Part shown: piece after piece, positions 10,912 to 22,190 of the stretch
Layout of the letters: the number at the start of each line of letters is the position of its first letter
Position numbering within the stretch: position 1 is the first letter of the stretch
Source: Sinotaia quadrata
Taxonomy: Eukaryota > Mollusca > Gastropoda > Architaenioglossa > Viviparidae
Length of the DNA stretch: 64,000 bases
Assembly (NCBI GenBank): GCA_028829895.1
Contig: CM054177.1
Coordinates: 41,620,664 to 41,684,663 of the forward strand
Direction: 5' to 3'
The notes under the pieces: model-generated
Seen by the model: the letters and a program-made list of their open reading frames with translations, nothing else
Told to the model about the DNA's origin: nothing
The model's database searches: none
Translations under genes and position numbers: made by a program

Positions 10912-12269
10912 AAACATCAAAATTCAATACAATTTGAGTCATTGGAATTTGTTATTGTAGACATATTTAGATACGATCTGAATATCATGTAGTAAATTTC
11001 ATTTACGTTTTTTATAAAAACTCCTGTTTTCCCACTGCACCTTACAACAATTATTCTTTATTGACAACATGACGCAGTGGGCAATCTTGTGACATCGCGT
11101 GTAAAATATATTTCATGTCACCTTTAGAGACTTGATGAAATTTAGAGATTAAAATGCACCAGAATGCTTATTTAGAAATTCACAATTCACGTGTACTTCT
11201 TCAACCGGCATTAAAGGATGTGAATTGAATTAATAAAATGTAATATTATTTGTTAAACTATTTTTAATATTTCTTTCTTTAAAAGCTGCATTCGGGCCTT
11301 GATCTCAGACAATTTAGTGAAGACAATCATGTTACACAGGGGTATCGTGGAACATTGCTGGATGGCTTAAACTGTACTCAAAAGGCTGAGGAACAAATTT
11401 TAAATAAATATACGTCTACAAGAATTGTCCAATGGAATAATCACTACAATTATAAGGACTTATGTATGCATAAAAGTGCCAAAAAGGAATTAGCTGTCTT
11501 TTGAGAGATGAATCACTCGGTAATATTGCTTTTAGTTCAAATCACAAAAAGTAGAAAATGTTTTCCAGGAGTGTGGAGTACCAGCGAATCCTTTGTCAGT
11601 CGGCACAACCTTGTCAATATCAGCACTCCGATCAGACTGTTCTGTGTTTGATATAGGTTCCGGATAACGTACTTTTCTAGCTTAGCATTATTTTCATGTT
11701 GGTAAAGTTCCCCATTTAGTATGTTTCACATGCCTATTATCTTTCATGTTGAGCATGATATCTAAGGAGGAAAAAAATGTCTAACCTAGAACCAGATTTC
11801 CAATGGGACAAGATCCATTCGAAGTATTATTATATTTGTAATGAGTTCTGTTTGGTACGATTTCAATGTCTGGCATTATTTTATGTGTTTAGTATGAATT
11901 ATGTTATTTTTAAATTAACCATAAATGTCTTGTTTTGACGCAGTTTCTATATTTAGTGCTCAGAGTGTGTTCCACACGAGTGTAAGTTTTGGCTTAATTT
12001 CCTAGTTTGGCACGGGTACATAGTCCATTCATAGATCTGTTTATATATGTCTTGCACGATTTTCGTTCAGGCACCTATGTTTTTATTTTTTTATTTTTCA
12101 TACTTTACCATGTACTGTAAATTATTTCAAGAAATATTACCATTTTCGTTCTTTACAGTTTTATTACATTACAGTTTTCTTTCATTACAGTTTTAAAACA
12201 TGACTTTGTTTTATGTACTTGCCAATTTTTCTTGGTGTCTGCAACCATCTGAATTAATACGGAATCGTT
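10912..12269. other. No gene recognised
   Basis: No ORF of 60 codons occurs on either strand. A small repeat of attacagtttt lies around 12160-12195. Confidence 0.5.
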
Positions 12270-12618
12270 TACTTTGTAAATAATGGACATTTGACACTAC
12301 TTTGTACATATGGGACATTTGACACTACTTGTACATATGGGACATTTGACACTACTTGTACATATGGGACATTTGACATTGCTTTGTAAATATGGGACAG
12401 TTGACAGTGTTTGTAAATATGGGACTTGTGACACTACTTTGTAAATATGGGACATTTGACACTACTTTGTACACATGGGACATTTGACATTGCTTTGTAA
12501 ATATGGGACAGTTGACAGTGTTTGTAAATATGGGACTTTTGACACTACTTTGTAAATATGGGACATTTGACACTACTTTATAAATATGAGACTTTTGATA
12601 TTCCTTTTTAAAATAATG
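12270..12618. repeat. About 28-30 bp minisatellite, 11 or so copies, higher-order pattern
   Basis: Units share gtaaatatgggacatttgac and actactt. Variants acattgctttg, acagttgacagtg and acttttgacac follow one another in the same order twice (about 12376-12493 and 12494-12600). That implies a four-unit higher-order repeat of about 117 bp. Confidence 0.92.
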
Positions 12619-12792
12619 GGACTTCAGAGAATCTAATGATTTTATGCTGCTATGGCATTGTTGTTTCTGTTTCTAGACCAGCAAACATAAATAACAAAAA
12701 ATGAATATTTATTTATACATTCATTCCTGCGCTGAATTAGCCGAACCAGATCACGCTTGTCGACAATAGAAATGTGTCTGCAGTTAAATGTT
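12619..12792. other. No gene recognised
   Basis: Short unremarkable spacer between two arrays. Confidence 0.4.
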
Positions 12793-13085
12793 CACCAAAA
12801 TATCTATAGAGTTAACTCAAATATTTATCAAACACCAAAATATCTATAGAGTTAACTCAAATATTTATCAAACACCAAAATATCTATAGAGTTAACTCAA
12901 ATATTTATCAAACACCAAAATATCTATAGAGTTAACTCAAATATTTATCAAACACCAAAATATCTATAGAGTTAACTCAAATATTTATCAAACACCAAAA
13001 TATCTATAGAGTTAACTCAAATATTTATCAAACACCAAAATATCTATAGAGTTAACTCAAATATTTATCAAACAGCAAAATATCG
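12793..13085. repeat. 40-bp minisatellite, 7 essentially identical copies
   Basis: Copies start at 12793, 12833, 12873, 12913, 12953, 12993 and 13033. Each carries caccaaaatatctatagagt and taactcaaatatttatcaaa. I see no substitution between the seven units. An eighth start at 13073 (cagcaaaatatcg) is broken. Confidence 0.98.
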
Positions 13086-13390
13086 AAATATTGGCCTGAC
13101 CAGAATTATCTAGTTCGTATATGCAGACACTGAGTATATAGGTCTGGATTAGTAACATTTTTTCAGTTCTCATAAAACGGTTGATGCAAGTGATGTGGAT
13201 AAAGACAAAATGTGTGTATTTTTATACAGGACTTTTAGAAATAGGGTAGCCGTTGGATAATCTTAATTTCTTGAATACAAGACGTGTGTTGGGAGGTATC
13301 TTTTATTAAATGCGTGTTTTAAATGTTAAACAAGATGTACATATGCATTAAATGTAAGATGAAATCATTTGTCTGTTAAGTGCCTTCTAG
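13086..13390. other. No gene recognised
   Basis: No array or motif is seen. The last 20 bp, ending ttctag at 13390, could serve as the splice acceptor of the candidate exon that follows. Confidence 0.4.
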
Positions 13391-13585
13391 CAATCAACGA
13401 CCAACCATTTCTAAAATGTCATGCGGGCACAGACACATGGCGCACACATGTGCACGTAAACCGATATGATATTTATAGTTCAAAATTTGTCCAGCAGGTG
13501 CTCGATCCATATGTAAATTACACTGAAATCGCAGATCAGATGCGTCAAATAGACTTAACGAGTAGAGTCCGTGAAGTTCAAGCAG
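13391..13585 (+). CDS. Weak candidate internal coding exon
   Basis: I do not recognise the product. The reading frame is open from 13369 to 13719. The part from 13391 is less AT-rich than its surroundings and encodes a non-repetitive mixed peptide with segments such as DTWRTHVHVNRYD and DPYVNYTEIADQMRQIDL. An acceptor-like gtgccttctag ends at 13390. A donor-like CAG/GTGTGA lies at 13583-13588. The interval is exactly 195 bp, so the exon would keep the frame when skipped. Past 13586 the frame runs into a tandem array. A chance ORF is the main alternative; no neighbouring exon supports a gene. Confidence 0.18.
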
Positions 13586-13616
13586 GTGTGAATTCGGGGC
13601 CCACATGCTCAATGCA

Positions 13617-13795
13617 GATTTCAATTAAATGTACACAATTAGCATTTTCATTTGAAATTTCACAGCCCATATATTACAGCAGATTTCAATTACATGTTCA
13701 AATTGGCATTTTCTTTTAAAATTTCACAGCACATATATTACAGATATATTTCAATTACATGTTTACATATAGCACGCAGTTTCAAATTCACAACA
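13617..13795. repeat. About 66-bp imperfect tandem repeat, 3 copies
   Basis: Units share gatttcaattacatgtt, then agcattttc, then aaatttcacagcacatatat. The third copy, from about 13740, is shorter and more diverged. Confidence 0.85.
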
Positions 13796-14523
13796 CAGAG
13801 TGCAAACAGACTTAAATTAACTATATATATAAATTATACATCATGCAGTATTATATTCACAGAGTTATTAAAGGCTACATGGCCAGCGTCCACTTCGGAC
13901 TCGGTCATCGGATTCAAACCATACACGATCGGTTCTCTAAAAATAACAATGCAAGACACAGAAACATATTTCTCATATAATTGTATTATGGATCAGCAGA
14001 CACTGACTATACAGTAGCTTTGTCTTTTGTACTGCGAATTTCAATACAATTTCGCCACTCCGGCGGAAACGAGAAACCCAGTAGCAATTAGATCAGTTAA
14101 TAAAATAATATCAGTATCATATATTTTGCAGGTTTACATAATTAGGTCAAATATTTATTTTATTTAACACAGAATAACGACCTATTCAAATGATGGGACC
14201 TAGTCACATCTTAGGAGACAAGCATGAAGATGTCATAGGTCATTACAATCACAGTCTGTTTGATTGACTGTTCTCGTCAGCTCTCTCTTTCAAGGTCATT
14301 ATCTTTGTGTAATTACTTTTAAACTTATTTCAGTGAATTTGTGACATTTGACTTAAAAGTATACGGGATTCCACATAATGAACAACCCAACGGCTACTGT
14401 CATCTTGAATTTTCCACAGTTAATTTAATCAGTTCTAGTCACTACCAGAGCAAATGAATTGGGGGCCGTCCTGTAAAAGTCGGGCAGAACGTTAACTTAC
14501 TGGCCCCTGGTGAAGAAGCACTT
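13796..14523. other. No gene recognised
   Basis: A 121-codon plus-strand ORF ending at 14017 starts inside the preceding array and has no recognisable motif. Nothing else seen. Confidence 0.45.
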
Positions 14524-14535
14524 TGTGTGTGTGTA

Positions 14536-14608
<73 letters not shown>
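14524..14608. repeat. (GT)n microsatellite
   Basis: About 85 bp, with gtatgtat interruptions near its start. Confidence 0.98.
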
Positions 14609-14609
<1 letters not shown>

Positions 14610-15588
14610 GCGGAGGGTATAGAAGCGTCAAAACTGACAACAATCTAGACGGAACGTCCTCTGCAAAATGTGTATTGAGTTGTTTTCTTTTGTTTTTTAT
14701 TTGCGTTAAGAGATGTTACTTGAATCAGATGAACCCTGTCCTGATGATTTCTCTTTTCAAATGCATGACGTGTTGACGCAAGATGCAATCGGGCCATCTA
14801 GGACTGTGGTGACGTAATCGCGCGCAATCTCGCTCTCACACCATCCGATCATTCGACTCACGGCCGGAAAACATTGCACTCGGTGACCTTATTTCTAGTG
14901 TGCCACTTTCAGAACTTGATTTGATATACACACGTACAGACACGTGCGCACAGATAAACATATACAAACATATCCAGACACGCACAAGTATACACTCATA
15001 GACGCGCAATTTTCTTTTTAAAGTTAACCTTCCAAGTCCTGTTTACGAGAACCGTTCCGCGCTGACGTCAGGAGAAATCCTTGACGTATTCCTCCATCAT
15101 TACGTTATCTATTTTAGTTAAATCAGTAACGTAACATTTGCTACAGAGTGACAAAAGAAGTGAGGACAAATGAACAGACTACTACCGTCTTGGTAAAACA
15201 TGCCGTCCACTTTCACTGGAGTAATAATTTCCTGGTGAATGCACGTGCAATCGGGTTCAAGTCAAGAATACAATACTAGGACTGATCAGTTTGAAAATTG
15301 AAGGTGTCAACGAAAATGTAAATTGAGGAGATCTACTGCCATAGTGTTATCCATTTGTCTGCTACATCAAGATGCAAATCGAATGGTTGCAGGGGGGAAT
15401 TACACTTTTAGATTGTGGTTCTATTTCAAAACAGTTATGATGATAGGGATTTGCGTGTTGATTTTTACCCCTTACTTATGAAATCATATTCCAATACAAA
15501 TAATACAAAGTATTATGGTATGCTAAAAGCATATCATTTCTAATTCGCTGAAGAATATAAACTAATTAGACGACTAGATACAAATCTA
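14609..15588. other. No gene recognised
   Basis: A less AT-rich patch lies around 14780-15080. Degenerate CA-rich sequence occurs at 14925-15005. No ORF of note. Confidence 0.45.
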
Positions 15589-15629
15589 GACACACACACA
15601 CACCATACACATACACACACACACACCAT

Positions 15630-15721
<92 letters not shown>
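15589..15721. repeat. Interrupted (CA)n microsatellite
   Basis: CA repeat with recurring ccatac interruptions at about 15602, 15625 and 15667. The interrupted block appears to have been copied with the array. Confidence 0.98.
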
Positions 15722-15725
<4 letters not shown>

Positions 15726-15776
15726 TTTATTTTATAGATCGATAATCATATCCCCTCTATAATCCAGATCATGGAC

Positions 15777-15904
15777 ATATATAAAGATAACTGCAGTTTA
15801 TATAAATAGTGAATGTAGGCCTATAAAGATAACAGTTGATATAAATAGTGAATGTAGGCCTATAAAGATAACTGCAGTTTATACAAATAGTGAATGTAGG
15901 CCTA
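15777..15904. repeat. About 42-bp tandem repeat, 3 copies
   Basis: Copies share ataaagataactgcagttta and aaatagtgaatgtaggccta. The middle copy has lost a few bases (aacagttgat). Confidence 0.93.
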
Positions 15905-16160
15905 TTTAGGTTATCGCAAAAATTTATTAATGCTCGTTTGAGAAAGAAACGTGTCATGTACCGGTCTTCTGATATATTGACAATCAGGCACAAATTTGAA
16001 TATTTTGGACACCTGTAGACTGGCATCAGGGAGAAAGAAAGCAAATGGCAGTAAAGAGTACTTATCAAAAGCAAACACTTTCGAATTCACCTGTAGTTTT
16101 AATTAATTCAGTGGTGGTATTGCCTTTCATGGAATTCACAGTATACTGTGTTATCATTTC
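15905..16160. other. No gene recognised
   Basis: Short AT-rich stretch without array or coding signal. Confidence 0.4.
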
Positions 16161-16285
16161 TATAAGATCTGTTTGCTCATATCAATTTAACGGCAGAGAA
16201 AGTCTAAAGTATATAAATTGTTATAAATTCTATAAGATCTGTTTGCTCAGATCAATTTAACGGCAGAGAAAGACTAGAGTAGTTA
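16161..16285. repeat. 70-bp tandem duplication
   Basis: Copies start at 16161 and 16231. They share tataagatctgtttgctca and atcaatttaacggcagagaa. Confidence 0.93.
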
Positions 16286-16323
16286 AGGTGTAAACTTTTC
16301 TTTTATATATCTTTCGAAATTAG

Positions 16324-16543
16324 CTTTAGTAATCGAAAATTAGATGACGTTACGACTGTGAGGCCATCCAGTCGCCCTTCTAATAACAGCACATCTAACA
16401 TTACGTCATCACATAATCCAGTGGAACAACGGCCTTTATGTTACCCTATATTGAATTATCTGTCGAAAAGACACGTTGAGGATAGAAATAAATTGAAACA
16501 TACTGAATACTCGAGTAGTCCAAGCAAATCCAGTAGATGGTAA
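16324..16543 (+). CDS. Weak candidate 3'-terminal coding exon
   Basis: I do not recognise the product. The frame is open for about 88 codons, from after TAG near 16282 to TAA at 16541-16543. A pyrimidine-rich stretch (acttttcttttatatatctt) precedes an AG at 16322-16323, a plausible acceptor. From there the frame encodes about 72 residues rich in Ser, Asn and Pro, including VRPSSRPSNNSTSN, followed by a basic end (NYLSKRHVEDRNKLKH). The end would suit the cytoplasmic tail of a receptor, but that is only a guess. A chance ORF is equally possible. Confidence 0.17.
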
Positions 16544-17281
16544 TGACTGGCCGGCTTATACATGTTTATTAAATGTGTTATTAAACTAAACTAACATATG
16601 AACTGAAACAAATATATATGTCATAAAATCTGCCCACTTACATTTACATTTTATTAACTATACACCAATCTGCAGCACTGTTTTTTTTTTGTGTGACTTT
16701 TTTTAATGACTACTCTCAATGCAGCTATAACCAGCTGAGGCAGAGTTACATATTTCTTCTGTTTGACAGGATTAGCTGTTACCATGGTAAAATGCCTACG
16801 TTTGCTGCACGCATAAATTACACCTATCTTTACACATTTGAATTAAATCCATTGCCAGTCTAATAGTGCCCGCTTTTATCTTCCAAAAGTCCCAATGATC
16901 TCTGGTACAGACTGGTATTAATGGCGTCTACCAGTGCCATTTATCAGATGCCAATGTTTATCTGAACGCAATAATTGGGTCTAAATATATTTTTAGCTAA
17001 TTATCATTTCATTTTAAATAATTACAAATGTTATATATGTAGAATTTCGAAATAATTTATATTTGAAAATTATTTCTCGACATACCTTGTCCTTAGAGCA
17101 GAACATACATGTAAGAAAAACAAAAGCAAACAAAAAAAAAATATCAAAACTTACTTTCGTTAGTACTTTCTTTGAAGGAAAATCGTTGTACAGTGGTTAG
17201 GAAGCGATTCATGCGCGTCTGGTGAAAATAAACATTTTGATAATATTCTTAATCTTGTCAAAGTCGTCAGAATTATATCCA
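16544..17281. other. No gene recognised
   Basis: No ORF of 60 codons; a few A and T homopolymer runs only. Confidence 0.45.
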
Positions 17282-17457
17282 ATAACCTTACTTTGAAATA
17301 TAAAGACCTGATACAGAAAATGCAGATAACCTTACTTTGAAATATAAGGACCGGATACAGAAAATGCAGATAACCTTACTTTGAAATATAAGGACCGGAT
17401 ACAGAAAATGCAGATAACCTTACTTTGAAATATAAGGACCTGATACAGAAAATGCAG
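17282..17457. repeat. 44-bp minisatellite, 4 copies
   Basis: Exactly 4 x 44 bp. Units carry ataaccttactttgaaatat and ggatacagaaaatgcag. The outer copies have gacctgat where the two inner ones have gaccggat. Confidence 0.96.
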
Positions 17458-18017
17458 ATGCTAAATAGAAAGCAGAAGAAAAAATACTTAGACAGAAAGG
17501 GGATGGGGTAAAATGGATACAAAAAAATCAGAGAACGAAAAGGCCTCTTAATCCATAAACGTTACATAACACGTTCCAGACACACTATCTGGAAATAATG
17601 GATGGGCAAGAATAAATCTCTAACGGTCAATGAACAGAGGGACGCTGTAAGAGGTAAAACTGATCAATAGACTACCACCTAGGGAAAAGGAATGCTTGGT
17701 TAATAAGACTTGCACAGACATCACAAGGCGTAGAGTAAGACTGGGTGCACTTTTTCAACCACACCCCCCGATTCCTAATTGACATTTTCTGATAACAATA
17801 CTAAGATAAAATGTATATACCGCAGCACTGCTCTGAGGCAGTCTGCCTACTAGCCAAAAGAGATTGGAATTCACTTAATCATGGCATTGAGTCATGGATC
17901 GACACACTGATATAAGGATGGAAGTAGTCTTGTATCAGGAACATAATTCTGATTTAGAAATGGACAACTATGCCAATTGTGCTAAAGTGCATAACTGGAA
18001 ATGCCCAGTTGATAATT
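17458..18017. other. No gene recognised
   Basis: No ORF of 60 codons and no array. Confidence 0.45.
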
Positions 18018-18172
18018 ATATTATCTTTTCCTGGACGTTAATGAGGACATGGCTGAATATTATCTTTCCCTGAGTATTAATGAGAAAATGACTGAATATA
18101 TTATCTTTACCTGAGTATTAATGAGAAAGTGACTGAATATATTATCATTCCATGAGTAATAATGAGAACATG
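18018..18172. repeat. About 45-bp imperfect repeat, 3-4 copies
   Basis: Units share attatctttacctgagtatt, aatgagaaa and gactgaatat. Confidence 0.88.
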
Positions 18173-18359
18173 GTGGCAAAGTATGATCGAATACATTGTG
18201 GAATTTCTGATAAAAGGAAGTTACTGGAAATTGCTACATTGTTGTTCTGCTTGAGGGAAATAACATGGCAGAGCACGCAGATTAGAATAGAGAGAATAGC
18301 AGCTCATAAGTGTTCTAAAAAAAATGCAAGAGAAACACTTTGAACTGACAATTCTATTG

Positions 18360-18540
18360 TGACAATGAACTTGTGACATTATTATGAAAGTGCGTGACAG
18401 ACTTGTGACATTTATATAGACATGGTTATGTATAAACTATTTTCACTATAATCTCTAATTCCATTTCTGTTCTCTGATAAGGACTATCCTGTGATTTATA
18501 TTGACACTAGTCTGTTGAGTTATGTGTTAGGATATATATT
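18360..18540 (+). mobile_element. Family A LTR, internal fragment
   Basis: Sequence 18445-18510 (ctctaattccatttctgttc, then tctgataaggactatcctgt, gatttatattgac) aligns with 1293-1355 of the solo LTR (ctctaataactccattacta, then ttctctgatagcactaacat, gcgatttgtattgac). Upstream similarity is weaker. The fragment stops where the 22-bp array starts at 18541. Confidence 0.5.
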
Positions 18541-18760
18541 CAAAGTATTGTCTGAGCCAGTACAAAGTATTGTCTGATGCAGTTCAAAGTATTGTCTGAC
18601 GCAGTTCAAAGTATTGTCTGACGCAGTTCAAAGTATTGTCTGACGCAGTTCAAAGTAATGTCTGACGAAGTTCAAAGTAATGTCTGACGAAGTTCAAAGT
18701 AATGTCTGACGAAGTTCAAAGTAATGTCTGACGAAGTTCAAAGTAATGTCTGTTCTTACT
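18541..18760. repeat. 22-bp minisatellite, 10 units in blocks
   Basis: Units start at 18541 and every 22 bp up to 18739. The first five carry caaagtattgtctga and the last five caaagtaatgtctga. The tail changes from gcagtt to gaagtt at the same boundary. The array is thus two adjacent blocks amplified from successive variants. Confidence 0.97.
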
Positions 18761-19007
18761 ATAAAACTTTAAGTGACGTTACAGTATTGCAAAACCCGAT
18801 ACCATGAAAAAGCGTTAACCCGCATGAAATCAAAGTGAAATGACTCATAATTTAGTAGGAGGGAAGGTGTGATGTATGGAATGCTGGACGGAGAGGAATA
18901 TTGGAAAATAGATATGAAAGAGAGGAAAGTAAAGAAATGATAGAGATGAATGGAGCAAAAGAAGGAAGAAAGAGGGACAAAGTAAAAATAGTAAAGAAAA
19001 GAACCAC

Positions 19008-19010
<3 letters not shown>

Positions 19011-19067
<57 letters not shown>
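19011..19067. repeat. (GA)n microsatellite
   Basis: About 28 uninterrupted GA units inside the purine-rich domain. Confidence 0.98.
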
Positions 19068-19070
<3 letters not shown>

Positions 19071-19408
19071 GGGTAAACAAAGAGAAAAAAGTCATGAAAA
19101 AGAAACAATATAACGAAGCAGACTGAGAGAAGAAAGAAAACTAAAGGAAGAATTAATGGGGTAAACAGACCGAGGGGAAAAGAGATTAAGAGAAACAGAT
19201 TTTTAGTAAGACTACATAAGACGGATAAGAGAGAAAATAAAGGAATAAAACAAACATTAAGAGGTCAGAGAGATGAAATAAGAAATGCATTAGAGAGAAA
19301 AGAGAGTGATAACAGGATGGTGAAAGTAATATCATGGGGAAAAGGGAGGAAGAAAAAGACAAGAAGAAAGAGGAGAATAATAAAGTAAAATAAGAAATGA
19401 AATATGGC

Positions 19409-19502
<94 letters not shown>
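19409..19502. repeat. (GATA)n microsatellite
   Basis: About 23 uninterrupted tetranucleotide units. Confidence 0.98.
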
Positions 19503-19615
19503 GGGGTAAGAAGGGGGGATATGGTAAAGCAATAGGAAAGAGAAAGTAAAAAAGTAGAAAAGCTCAATCATTAGTGACAAAAAAGTAAAAAAGAAACTAG
19601 AACAGGACATAGAAG

Positions 19616-19618
<3 letters not shown>

Positions 19619-19707
<89 letters not shown>
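19619..19707. repeat. (TG)n microsatellite
   Basis: About 44 uninterrupted TG units. It is the only pyrimidine-containing break of note in the purine-rich domain. Confidence 0.98.
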
Positions 19708-19711
<4 letters not shown>

Positions 19712-20035
19712 TTGTGTTTTAGAGAGAGAAAGGTCGGAAGAGTAAAAAAATTATAAAGAAAACTTTGAACGAGAAAAGAAGCGACACAAGAGTAATAACA
19801 AACTGTAAATGAAAACAGAAAGTAAACCAGAGTAAGTGAAAAAGAGAAAAAGAGAAAGGAAAAGAGAAAAAAAGTGAGGACAGAAGCAGATAGTCAATGA
19901 GAGACAGTAAGGAGAAAAAGAAAACGTAATAGAGAAAGAAAACGAGGGGGGGGGGAGGGCTGCAAGAGATCCGGAGTGTGTGAATTAATGAGTGGGAGGA
20001 AGAGAATGATAAGAGGAAGAGAATAAACATTTTAT

Positions 20036-20894
20036 AAAGATATATATTACATTGATAGATTGATAGTATGCATGCGTTTGAAACAAAGAGAAAGGCGGTG
20101 TGAACAAAAAGAGTAATTGATGACGTTTTGTTATGCAGCGTGACACATAACTTTATTTCTCTGAACCAAACATGATTTTATTCCTAAAGACCACATAAGA
20201 AAATTACATAATCCTATTTGATGTATGTAGATGCTTATTCCTTTCATCTGAGGCATAAAAATAGATTTTTTTCGGACACATGAAAGCATTAGGTCAGCGA
20301 TTAGGACGTTATTTGCCAAGGCATAGATGACATGGGAACCTGATGACTCCATGTAACATATCTAGAAACACATCCAGAACACTGACAAGAGACTGATAAG
20401 AGCTTTCATACAGTCGGGGCAAAAACAAGTCCAAATGCGTATCTATTTTATTTTATTTATTATTTTTGTTGATGTGATATATTCCGGGAAAACCTTGAAC
20501 ACAGCTATTAAAGTGAGCAGACTTCACTAACTTTCATCTAATGTCGTTATACGAGAAGAAAATGTTGGGGGTAGACAAAAAAAAATTGAGAAAAATATGT
20601 AAAAGAGAAAAATGTGTGTATACGTGAGTGTGTGGTTGTGTAATGTGTGAATTTTGTGTTTGACAGAAAGACAAGAGATGGAAGAGCTATTGAAAAAGAT
20701 AGTTTTACCAGCCTAATGCGTGTGTGTTAGTGTGTATGAGAGAGAGAATTACTAATTATCCATGTGTGCATTTGTGTGTGGTGGGATGTGGGAGTTTATG
20801 TAAAATATAAAAGAAGAGAGAGAGAGAAAGAAAAAATAAAATGATACATGTACCTACGTTTGAATGTTGGGGAGAGAATTTGTATGCTTGCTTT
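20036..20894. other. No gene recognised
   Basis: A 73-codon minus-strand ORF at 20131-20352 has no motif that I recognise. GT-rich degenerate sequence increases from about 20610, leading into the next array. Confidence 0.4.
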
Positions 20895-20943
20895 GGTTTG
20901 TGAAGTCTATATTGTGACAAATGGGTAAGAAGGCTAATGTGTT

Positions 20944-21028
<85 letters not shown>

Positions 21029-21610
21029 GTAAGCGTGTGCTTGTGCTTCTGCTTGTATGTATAAAGTCCAAACTTTGACAGATGGGTTACTAAGACTTGT
21101 GTATGTGAGTGTTTGTGTACGTGTGTTTGTGTGTGTAGCTATAAAGTCACTATTTCGACAGATCGATAAGAAATATGTGTGAATGTTTGTGTGTTTGTTT
21201 GTTGGTATATTTATTTCTATGTCTAAATTCTATATTTTGACAGATAGTTCGGAAGCACTTGTGTATTCTTTTGTGTGTTTGTGTGCGTTTGTGTGAATGT
21301 TGACTTGACACATCGGAAGACTTGTGCATGTGAGTGTTTGTGGATGTGTGTGTTTAAGTTTGTATATATGCTTTTTTGTGTGCATGTGAGTTTCAGTTAT
21401 TCCGTGTGTTTGTTTTTGTGTATATAAAGTCTATATTTTGACAGTTCGGCAAGAAGACTAGTGTATGTGCGTGTTTGTGTTGGTTTGTATTTATGTGTAT
21501 AAAGATTATATTTTGAAAGATAGTTGAGAAGGACTTGTGTATGTGTGCGTATGTGTGTGCATGTTTGTGCATATGTAAGTAAAGTCTATATTTTGTGAGA
21601 GAAAGATAAA
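20895..21610. repeat. Degenerate GT-rich satellite, about 80-bp unit, about 8 copies
   Basis: A core of aaagtctatattttgacaga, then t(a/c)gg.aagaagacttgtgtat, then a variable GT-rich filler recurs at about 20900, 21060, 21145, 21225, 21300, 21425, 21500 and 21585. The filler of the first unit has expanded into a (GT)n of about 75 bp (20949-21024). Cores are much better conserved than fillers. Confidence 0.8.
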
Positions 21611-22190
21611 GCGAGAATCACATTACTGTTATTCAATATTCAACGGAAAATACAAATTCGCGTACAGTTGCTTGTGTGGACGAGAATAAATCGGAGAGAC
21701 AGAGAGAGGGACAGGGTACATTTTAAGAGAGACCTCTTTACTAACATGGGAAGTAGAATATATTTAGTTCATTTTCTTTAGGCATGGAATAAAGAATGCC
21801 CAACTCTACCGTTTTCCCTGCAGATTCTTCTATAAAACAAATTGCTAAGCTGTTAAATGTGTTGTTATGATTCATATCGCCTTCCTAAGGAGGAATAAAT
21901 ATCAGTGGACAAAGAGGTAAAAGAATAAACTGTTATTTTATTCAATCCTCCATTTCTTGGGGCGGAGCAATAACAAATTCCGAATGAAACTGTCAATGAC
22001 ACTTGTGTCATTTCATCAGACATGAAATCATGTTCAACGCACTCTGCCGGAAAGTCTTCAGACTTTAAATCCTCACCGACCTCTCTGGTCTTAAAGTAGG
22101 AAAAGGCCACATTTTGGATTTGATTTCACTGTTATTGTATTTCACCAGGAGCAACTGAATATTGCATTTCGATGTCAAATCGTGTGATTG
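21611..22190. other. No gene recognised
   Basis: An 81-codon minus-strand ORF (21865-22110) lies in a less AT-rich stretch but shows no motif; not supported. Confidence 0.4.

Larger units (their letters stand above)
18860..20035 (+). repeat. About 1.2-kb purine-rich domain with three microsatellites
   Basis: The plus strand is overwhelmingly A and G throughout, not just in the embedded microsatellites (GA)n at 19011-19067, (GATA)n at 19409-19502 and (TG)n at 19619-19707. Because the minus strand is almost all pyrimidine, stops are rare there and several Leu/Ser/Phe-rich ORFs appear; I do not regard them as genes. A run of nine or ten G lies near 19946-19956. Confidence 0.85.

Noticed and set aside
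18769..20030. Cluster of Leu/Ser/Phe-rich minus-strand ORFs that look like membrane proteins
   Set aside because: They follow from the pyrimidine-only minus strand, which rarely makes stop codons, and overlap in different frames.
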